A stretch of DNA of 5,131 nt from Pseudomonadota bacterium (GTDB lineage: Bacteria; Myxococcota_A; Polyangia; Polyangiales; Ga0077539), in contig JAEYZO010000218.1 in the NCBI GenBank assembly GCA_023428035.1, forward strand, positions 1 through 5,131. The letters are read 5' to 3'. Positions 1-5,131 of the stretch are shown here, piece by piece. The stretch's first letter is position 1. Each line of letters opens with the position of its first letter. The position numbers were made by a program, and so were the translations under genes. The notes beneath the pieces are model-generated. The model ran no database searches. It saw only the letters and a list, made by a program, of their open reading frames with translations, and had not been told where the DNA came from.

Positions 1-292
1 CCTTCACCAGCACCCGCGACGAGGCGATGAAGAGCAGCACCGAGGCGACGAGCCACGCGACCTCGGTGGCCACCAGGGGGCCTAGCCGCGCGCGCGCCGA
101 CTCCCACATCGCGAGCTGAAAGGTCGAGAGGAAATCCCTCGCCGGCCCGCGGGCCTCGGTGAGGAAGGCCAGCTCGCCCCGCGCGTGCAGCGCGCCGTAC
201 ATCGAGAGGAGCCCCGCGCACACCGAGGCCACCGCGACGGAGCGCGGTCGCTCGGCGGGGGCTGCGGCGGGGGCGACCTCGGGCTCCTCCAC
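1..292 (-). CDS. Partial membrane protein of unknown function (N-terminal part, runs off left edge)
   Basis: The reverse strand is open from a GTG codon at 292-290 to the window edge, giving 97 codons with strong G/C third-position bias. The protein starts with an acidic, Pro/Ala-rich stretch (VEEPEVAPAAAPAERPRS). A hydrophobic segment follows at about residues 18-37, then a charged loop (about 38-70), then a second hydrophobic segment at about 71-95 (GPLVATEVAWLVASVLLFIA). This looks like an inner-membrane protein with at least two transmembrane helices. No family is recognised. The GTG was chosen because no ATG, GTG or TTG lies further upstream in frame before the divergent gene; no clear Shine-Dalgarno precedes it, and internal ATG codons at residues 31 and 62 are possible but would remove the first helix. 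The gene is divergent from the gene at 373. The coding call rests on codon bias and hydrophobic pattern only. Confidence 0.6.
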   Translation of the reverse strand, partial: MEEPEVAPAAAPAERPRSVAVASVCAGLLSMYGALHARGELAFLTEARGPARDFLSTFQLAMWESARARLGPLVATEVAWLVASVLLFIASSRVLVK

Positions 293-337
293 GGGGGGCG
301 GTGTAGTACCGATCCACGGCCCGGCGCAACCGACGCC

Positions 338-366
338 CCGACCGACGGCCCGCCGCGGGGTACAGT
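338..366 (+). promoter_or_regulatory. Possible sigma70-type promoter with leaderless start
   Basis: In the 80-bp gap between the divergent genes, TACAGT (361-366) fits a TAnnnT -10 box. It ends six bases before the ATG at 373, so transcription could begin at or very near the start codon. CCGACC at 338-343, 17 bp upstream, is a poor -35 match sharing only GAC. There is no Shine-Dalgarno upstream of 373, which suits a leaderless mRNA. The evidence is short-motif matching in GC-rich DNA, where any A/T-containing hexamer stands out, so this is tentative. Confidence 0.25.
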
Positions 367-372
367 GCGCCG

Positions 373-681
373 ATGACCGGAGACTCCGAGCGGGACCCTC
401 TCCCTCCGCAGCGCCGCTACGGCTGGCCCTACACCCTCGCGAAGTGCGCGCTCGTCACGGCGGGCTCTGGAGCCGTCTGCGCGGGGGTCCTCTGGTGGCT
501 GCTCCACCGGCTCGACCGGCCGTGGTTCATCCCGGGCCCGGTCTTTCGCTGGCTCGTCGAGGTGGTGCTCCCCTACGCGCTCTGGGTCGGGGGCGTGGTC
601 GGGGCCTTCATCGGGCTGTTCCTCTCCGTGGGCGTGGTGGTCTACGACGCCCGCCGCGGACGACTCACCCGCGTGACGTGA
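373..681 (+). CDS. Small two-helix membrane protein, unknown function
   Basis: This 102-residue protein has a short charged, proline-rich N-terminus (MTGDSERDPLPPQRR). A first hydrophobic helix lies at about residues 22-45 and includes CAGVLWWLL. An amphipathic or loop segment with HRLDRPWFIPGP follows, then a second hydrophobic stretch at about 62-91 that is rich in Val and Gly. The tail, DARRGRLTRVT, is basic. By the positive-inside rule the basic tail and N-terminus probably face the cytoplasm, with a short loop outside. No family is recognised. The ATG is the first start after a candidate -10 box, and codon third positions are strongly G/C. The gene is followed after 8 nt by another small membrane protein, with which it is probably co-transcribed. 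Confidence 0.65.
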   Translation: MTGDSERDPLPPQRRYGWPYTLAKCALVTAGSGAVCAGVLWWLLHRLDRPWFIPGPVFRWLVEVVLPYALWVGGVVGAFIGLFLSVGVVVYDARRGRLTRVT

Positions 682-689
682 GCGCCGCG

Positions 690-1031
690 ATGACCGCCCC
701 CGCGCACCCGCCCGCGGCGTGGACGGCCCGCGCCGCGTGCGTCTTCCTCGCCGTGGGAGCCCTCGGAGGCGCGGCCTTCTTCACCGTGCGCCCGACCCTC
801 ACGGCCCTGCGCGCGACGGCCATCGTCGCGACCTGGGGCTTCTCCGGCGCGGCCTTCCTCGCGCTAGTGGCCCTCGCGATGGCGGCCCTCGCGCGCCCTC
901 GCCGCGGCTTCGCGCTGCCCCTCGCGGTGGCCGTGGTCTCGGCGGCGTGGTTCGTCGCCACGACCCTCAGCCCGGGGCGCGAGCTCGCGCGCGACCGAGA
1001 CTCTCCTCCCGCCGTCGGCGGGATGCGGTAG
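690..1031 (+). CDS. Small membrane protein with about three helices, unknown function
   Basis: This 113-residue, alanine-rich hydrophobic protein has predicted membrane segments at about residues 12-34, 41-67 and 74-92. Arg/Pro-containing turns separate them (VRPTL, RPRRG), and the tail is charged (RELARDRDS). No family is recognised and no catalytic motif is visible. The ATG at 690 was taken as start. An in-frame GTG at 678 would give a four-base GTGA overlap with the upstream stop codon, a common translational-coupling arrangement, and would add VSAA; neither start has a clear Shine-Dalgarno. The same frame stays open much further upstream, but that part is antisense or out of frame to better genes. 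The stop lies 11 nt before the DUF444 gene, so the two are probably co-transcribed. Confidence 0.6.
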   Translation: MTAPAHPPAAWTARAACVFLAVGALGGAAFFTVRPTLTALRATAIVATWGFSGAAFLALVALAMAALARPRRGFALPLAVAVVSAAWFVATTLSPGRELARDRDSPPAVGGMR

Positions 1032-1037
1032 GAAGGA
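1031..1037 (+). promoter_or_regulatory. Ribosome binding site of the DUF444 gene
   Basis: GGAAGGA sits five bases before the ATG at 1043 and overlaps the last base of the preceding gene's stop codon. It is the clearest Shine-Dalgarno in the window. It fixes the DUF444 start well downstream of the long open frame that precedes it. Confidence 0.6.
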
Positions 1038-1042
1038 CGTCC

Positions 1043-2152
<1,110 letters not shown>

Positions 2153-2156
2153 GCCA

Positions 2157-4916
2157 GTGACCAGCTTCGGACGACAGCGCGACCTGCCCGAGTACCTCCG
2201 CGAGTGGCAGGAGAAGATCGAGGGCCACGCCCGCTCCCTCGGCCTGGATTTCTTCCCTCAGGTCTTCGAGATCCTCTCCTTCGAGGAGATGAACGAGGTG
2301 GCGGCCTACGGGGGCTTTCCTACGCGGTACCCGCACTGGCGCTGGGGTATGGAGTACGAGCGGCTGAAGAAGACGGGTGAGTGGGGCCTATCTCGCATCT
2401 ACGAGATGGTCATCAACAACAACCCCTCGGTGGCGTACCTCCTCGAAGGGAACTCCCTGGTCGACCAGAAGCTGGTGATGGCGCACGTCTGCGCGCACAA
2501 CGACTTCTTCAAGAACAACTACTCCTTCCGCGTGACCGACATGGACCGTCGGCCCCCCGGCGCGCCCGAAGACCTGGTGGTGTCGCGCAAGGACCGCCTG
2601 CCCGAGCGCAAGTGGATCGACGCCTTCGCGAACCACGCCGCGCGGGTGCGCCGGCACATGGAGCGCCACGGGGTCACCGCGGTGGAGGAGTTCATCGACG
2701 TCGCGCTGTCGCTGGAGAACCTCATCGACCCGCCGGGTCGGATGCTCGAAGGCCGCGCCAAGGTCGAGGAGCCCGAGGAGCCCGAGCCCATCGAGGCTCC
2801 GAGGCTGAAGGCCCGCGGGTACATGGACTCCTTCATCAACCCCGACCGGGTGGTGGAGGCCGAGAAGAAGAGGCTCGAAGCCGCCGCGGCGCAGGCGAGG
2901 GATCGCTTCCCCGAGAGCCCCACGCGAGACGTGCTGCGCTTCCTCTCCGAGAACGCGCCGCTGGAGCGCTGGGAGAGGGACATCCTCGAGATCGTCCGCG
3001 AGGAGGCCTACTACTTCTGGCCGCAGGGTCAGACGAAGATCATGAACGAGGGGTGGGCCTGCCTTCACCCTGACAGCCTGGTGTTCACCGGCGCGGGCGT
3101 GCTCACGATGCGCGAGCTGGTCGAGGGCGCGAGCGACGCGGTCTACGACGGCGCGGCGACGCGGCGTGTGTACGACCGCAACGTGATTCGTGACCACGAG
3201 ACGGTGACGGTGCGCACGCGCCGCGGTCTCACGGTCTGCGGCTCGACGAACCACCGCGTGCTGCTCTCCGACGGCGCGACGTGGAAGCGCCTCGACGAGC
3301 TCACGCCGGGCGACCGCGTGCAGGTCTCGGGCGGCGGAGGGATGTGGGCGGCGAGCGAGGTTCCGATCGCGTATGTGCCCGCGGTCAAACCCACTCTTCA
3401 GGACGTCGCCGATGAGGTCGGCGTGAGCGTGTGGACGGTGATCCGTCACCGCGCAGGGCGGTCGACCCGCAGCGACGCGCGCCTCGCGGGCGCGCTCACG
3501 GGCTACAGCGGTCGCCCGAAGACCCTGCCGACGCGACGCGCTGAGGTGACGGTCCCCCCGACGCTCGACGCGCGGGTGGCGGCGGTGTTGGGCTACCTCG
3601 TCGGAGACGGTCACGTCAGCCGCGTGAAGCGTCACCTCGGGCTCACCACGGGCGACCTCGAGCAGGCCGAGCGCTTCGCGTCGCTGCTGCGCGAGGTCTT
3701 CGGCGTCGAGGCGCGCACGAAGAAGGACGGCAACCGCTACCGGGTGCTCGCGCACGCCGAGGCGCTGAGCGATCTGGTGGTGTCGGTCTTCGGGCTCACC
3801 GAGGGGCCGAGCGCGGCGATGAAGCGCGTGCCCGCGATGGTGATGCGCTCGCCCGAGGCGGTGGTGCGGGCCTTCTTGCGGGCGTACTTCGACTGTGACG
3901 GCTACGCCGGTCGGCAGGGGGTGATCCTGTCGACGAAGTCAGAGGAGATGTCGCGGCAGGTGCAGCTCCTGCTGATGAACTTCGGGGTGCTGTCACGGCG
4001 GCGCGCGCAGAAGGACGGGTGCTTCCACGTCCACGTGACGGGCGCGTCGGCGGCGCGCTTCGCGGAGGTGGTGGGCTTCGGCCTCACGCGCAAGCAGCGA
4101 GCGCTCGACGCGTACGTGTCGGCGCACAAGCAGGTGAAGACCGAGCGCTGGGACGATGAGGTCGTCTCGCTGGAGCGCGGTCGGTCGGACGTCTACGACA
4201 TCTCGGTGGAGGAGACGCACCGCTACGCCGCGGCGGGGGTGGTGAACCACAACTCGTACTGGCACTCCCGGATCATGACGGGGTACGCGCTGGAGGGTGA
4301 CGAGGTGGTCGACTACGCCGACCGCAACGCGTCGGTGCTGGCGACCAACGGGCGCTCGCTCAACCCCTACAAGCTCGGCGTCGAGCTCTACCGCTACGTC
4401 GAGGAGCGCTGGAACAAGGGCCAGTTCGGAAAGGACTGGGAGGAGTGCGACTCCGCCGAGGCGAGGCGTCACTGGGACCTTCGCCTGGGCGCGGGCAAGA
4501 AGAAGATCTTCGAGGTTCGCGCGCTCTACAACGACGTGACCTTCATCGACGAGTTCCTCACGCCAGAGTTCGCGGTGCAGCAGGGCTTGTTCACCTACGC
4601 GTGGTCGAACCGCAACGACCGCTTCGAGGTCGACACCCGCGAGTTCACCGCCGTGAAGGAGAAGCTGCTGTTCCGCCTGACGAACTTCGGCAACCCGGTG
4701 ATCCTCGTCGAGGACGGCAACTTCGAGAACCGCGGCGAGCTCCTGCTCCGCCACGAGCACCACGGCGTCGACCTCGACCTGGAGAAGGCCCGCGAGACGC
4801 TGCAGAACTGCACCCGCGTGTGGCGCAGGCCCGTGTGCATCGCGACGCAGGTCGACGGCCGGCCGACGCTCCTGCGCTACGACGGCAAGGAGCACTCCGC
4901 GCGCCCGGTGCGCTGA
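2157..4916 (+). CDS. spoVR: SpoVR/YcgB family protein interrupted in frame by an intein
   Basis: The precursor is 919 residues: N-extein 1-301, intein 302-699, C-extein 700-919. Splicing would give 521 residues, close to E. coli YcgB (about 510). N-extein hallmarks are the start RDLPEYLREWQEKIEGHA, FFPQVFEIL, NNNPSVAYLLEGN, then VMAHVCAHNDFFKNN (H110, H114), and finally KIMNEGWA ending at residue 301. The C-extein resumes with SYWHSRIM and has the family motifs NPYKLG and KIFEVRALYNDVTFIDEFLT, plus a C-terminal region with NPVILVEDGNFENRGELLLRH. SpoVR is needed for normal spore cortex in Bacillus, and homologues in non-sporulators belong to stress or stationary-phase regulons with YeaG/YeaH; its biochemical activity is not established. 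The start is GTG, because the conserved N-terminus begins just after it and the next Met is residue 45. AAAGGG 11 nt upstream is a weak ribosome site. The four-base gap to the DUF444 gene indicates one operon. No frameshift or stop interrupts the reading frame. Confidence 0.95.
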   Translation: MTSFGRQRDLPEYLREWQEKIEGHARSLGLDFFPQVFEILSFEEMNEVAAYGGFPTRYPHWRWGMEYERLKKTGEWGLSRIYEMVINNNPSVAYLLEGNSLVDQKLVMAHVCAHNDFFKNNYSFRVTDMDRRPPGAPEDLVVSRKDRLPERKWIDAFANHAARVRRHMERHGVTAVEEFIDVALSLENLIDPPGRMLEGRAKVEEPEEPEPIEAPRLKARGYMDSFINPDRVVEAEKKRLEAAAAQARDRFPESPTRDVLRFLSENAPLERWERDILEIVREEAYYFWPQGQTKIMNEGWACLHPDSLVFTGAGVLTMRELVEGASDAVYDGAATRRVYDRNVIRDHETVTVRTRRGLTVCGSTNHRVLLSDGATWKRLDELTPGDRVQVSGGGGMWAASEVPIAYVPAVKPTLQDVADEVGVSVWTVIRHRAGRSTRSDARLAGALTGYSGRPKTLPTRRAEVTVPPTLDARVAAVLGYLVGDGHVSRVKRHLGLTTGDLEQAERFASLLREVFGVEARTKKDGNRYRVLAHAEALSDLVVSVFGLTEGPSAAMKRVPAMVMRSPEAVVRAFLRAYFDCDGYAGRQGVILSTKSEEMSRQVQLLLMNFGVLSRRRAQKDGCFHVHVTGASAARFAEVVGFGLTRKQRALDAYVSAHKQVKTERWDDEVVSLERGRSDVYDISVEETHRYAAAGVVNHNSYWHSRIMTGYALEGDEVVDYADRNASVLATNGRSLNPYKLGVELYRYVEERWNKGQFGKDWEECDSAEARRHWDLRLGAGKKKIFEVRALYNDVTFIDEFLTPEFAVQQGLFTYAWSNRNDRFEVDTREFTAVKEKLLFRLTNFGNPVILVEDGNFENRGELLLRHEHHGVDLDLEKARETLQNCTRVWRRPVCIATQVDGRPTLLRYDGKEHSARPVR
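3390..3521 (+). other. LacI-type helix-turn-helix segment embedded in the intein
   Basis: Intein residues 111-154 contain TLQDVADEVGVSVWTVIR, which matches the start of E. coli LacI (TLYDVAEYAGVSYQTVSR) at most of the structural positions: T-L-x-D-V-A, then G-V-S, then T-V-x-R. A short basic stretch (HRAGRSTRSDARLAGALTGYSGRP) follows, in the place of LacI helix 3. No effector-binding domain follows; the LAGLIDADG domain begins about 20 residues later. The likely role is sequence-specific DNA contact that helps the homing endonuclease find its site, as accessory DNA-recognition regions do in other inteins. The fold assignment rests on my recall of the LacI sequence and on the motif pattern. 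Confidence 0.75.
3576..3905 (+). other. LAGLIDADG (DOD) homing endonuclease core of the intein
   Basis: Two dodecapeptide motifs bound the core. Motif 1 is VAAVLGYLVGDGHV (intein residues 173-186, nt 3576-3617) with catalytic Asp183. Motif 2 is AFLRAYFDCDGYA (from residue 271; the block spans nt 3861-3905) with catalytic Asp280. Their separation of roughly 95 residues is usual for a pseudo-dimeric intein endonuclease. The second half continues past this segment with STKSEEMSRQVQLLLMNFGV, typical of the family. Both acidic residues are present and the frame is intact, so the enzyme may be active and cut intein-less spoVR alleles near the insertion site. Expected action is a double-strand cut with short 3' overhangs; the site itself is inferred from the insertion point. 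Confidence 0.88.
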
Positions 4917-5006
4917 TCCTGGCGGAGCTCGACGTCACCCCGCGGTGTCGTCGGGGCCGCCGTCGGTACGCGCCGGTCTCGGCGACCGCGGCGCAAAGGC
5001 GCCCGG

Positions 5007-5022
5007 GATACGCTGGCGTATC
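5007..5022. repeat. Palindrome GATACGC-TG-GCGTATC, copy 1
   Basis: A perfect 7-bp inverted repeat with a two-base centre lies 90 bp after the spoVR stop. Its context is shared with a second copy 42 bp downstream: GGGATACGC-N-GG-N-GTATCG appears in both. No T-tract follows, so it is not a standard intrinsic terminator. It may be a protein-binding site, an intergenic REP-like element, or a hairpin at the 3' end of the spoVR transcript. Confidence 0.6.
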
Positions 5023-5048
5023 GGGGGAGGCCGCGAGCGGGCGACGGG

Positions 5049-5064
5049 GATACGCGGGGGTATC
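5049..5064. repeat. Palindrome GATAC-n6-GTATC, copy 2
   Basis: Arms GATAC (5049-5053) and GTATC (5060-5064) flank six bases, GCGGGG. This copy aligns with copy 1 without gaps and differs only in two central positions and at the 3' flank. The start-to-start distance is 42 bp, close to four turns of B-DNA, which places both sites on the same helix face. The changed centre shortens the perfect arms from seven to five bases. Confidence 0.55.
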
Positions 5065-5092
5065 GCCAGCGCGGCGCGGCGGCGCCGCGGGG

Positions 5093-5131
5093 TCACAGCG
5101 CGAGCGCCACGTCGTCGGTCCCCTCGTGGAG
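5093..5131 (-). CDS. Probable C-terminus of a convergent minus-strand gene
   Basis: Reading the reverse strand inward from the right edge gives 12 codons (LHEGTDDVALAL) and then TGA at 5095-5093. Third positions are C, C, G, G, C, C, C, G, G, C, G and G, the same bias as the other genes, and the residues look natural. If real, this gene converges on spoVR, and the palindromes lie between two 3' ends. Twelve codons cannot identify a family and could be chance. Confidence 0.4.
   Translation of the reverse strand, partial: LHEGTDDVALAL

Larger units (their letters stand above)
3060..4253 (+). mobile_element. Class 1 intein with LAGLIDADG homing endonuclease, inserted in SpoVR
   Basis: The 398-residue insertion begins CLHPDSLVFT (block A, nucleophile Cys1; 3060-3062) and ends GVVNHN (block G, His397-Asn398; 4248-4253), followed by Ser+1 of the C-extein. 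Block B is at intein residues 58-70, with S62-T-N-H65 (nt 3222-3269). Block F is DVYDISVEETHRYAAAG (from nt 4185). Together these are the residues needed for the N-S acyl shift, transesterification to Ser+1 and Asn cyclisation, so splicing competence is expected. Between the splicing halves lie a LacI-like helix-turn-helix (residues about 110-153) and a two-motif endonuclease (about 173-350). The flanks are unmistakably SpoVR on both sides, and family homologues lack this insertion. Ala and Thr codons are shifted toward GCG and ACG relative to the N-extein, suggesting a later arrival from another GC-rich genome. Confidence 0.95.

Noticed and set aside
159..689. Plus-strand upstream extension of the frame of the 690 gene
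   Set aside because: The extension is Arg/Pro/Gly-rich, lies out of frame over the better-supported 373 gene and is antisense to the 1-292 gene. The hydrophobic protein only begins at 678-690.
2388..3755. Long minus-strand open frame antisense to spoVR and the intein
   Set aside because: It crosses the extein-intein junction without change in character, which a real gene would not do, and it has no motif. It is a shadow of GC-rich codon bias.
3993..4895. 300-codon minus-strand open frame antisense to the end of the intein and the C-extein
   Set aside because: It is the same artefact: its composition follows the complement of SpoVR codons and it has no identifiable domain.
2157..4916. Possibility that the insertion makes spoVR a pseudogene or reflects a separate inserted gene
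   Set aside because: The frame is continuous through both junctions, all splicing residues are present, and there is no start or stop at the insertion edges. An intein explains it fully.
5079..5088. GCGGCGCCGC palindrome near the right end, considered as a terminator
   Set aside because: A GC-only 10-base palindrome is expected by chance in such sequence, has no loop, and is not followed by a T-tract.

Overview
This window comes from a very GC-rich bacterial chromosome. Codon third positions are almost all G or C, GTG starts occur, and there are proline/alanine-rich small membrane proteins. This would suit a myxobacterium-type (Myxococcota) or other high-GC genome, but no taxonomic marker is present, so the assignment is a weak inference.

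Layout: (1) Positions 1-292 hold the N-terminal part of a minus-strand membrane protein that runs off the left edge. (2) A short divergent intergenic region (293-372) carries a possible promoter. (3) Two small plus-strand membrane protein genes follow (373-681 and 690-1031), both of unknown function. (4) A YeaH/YhbH-family (DUF444) gene lies at 1043-2152 and encodes a von Willebrand A-like domain with an intact MIDAS metal site. (5) Four bases later comes a SpoVR/YcgB-family gene (2157-4916). (6) Positions 4917-5092 are non-coding and hold two copies of a GATAC-type palindrome exactly 42 bp apart. (7) The last few bases are probably the C-terminus of a convergent minus-strand gene.

The main feature is an in-frame 398-residue intein (3060-4253) inside the SpoVR protein. 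It has all the splicing blocks: Cys1, a S-T-N-H block B, and a terminal His-Asn followed by Ser+1. It also has a two-motif LAGLIDADG homing endonuclease and, between the splicing domain and the endonuclease, a segment that closely resembles the LacI-family helix-turn-helix. Removing the intein restores a 521-residue SpoVR protein and rejoins MNEGWA to SYWH, one of the family's most conserved motifs. The unspliced protein is therefore probably inactive.

yeaH/yhbH and spoVR/ycgB are classic partners, usually together with the prkA/yeaG serine kinase, in stress, stationary-phase or sporulation programmes. prkA is not in this window; two small membrane proteins occupy the upstream position. The four plus-strand genes are tightly packed (gaps of 8, 11 and 4 nt) and look like one transcription unit. 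SpoVR output would then have an extra post-translational step, protein splicing.
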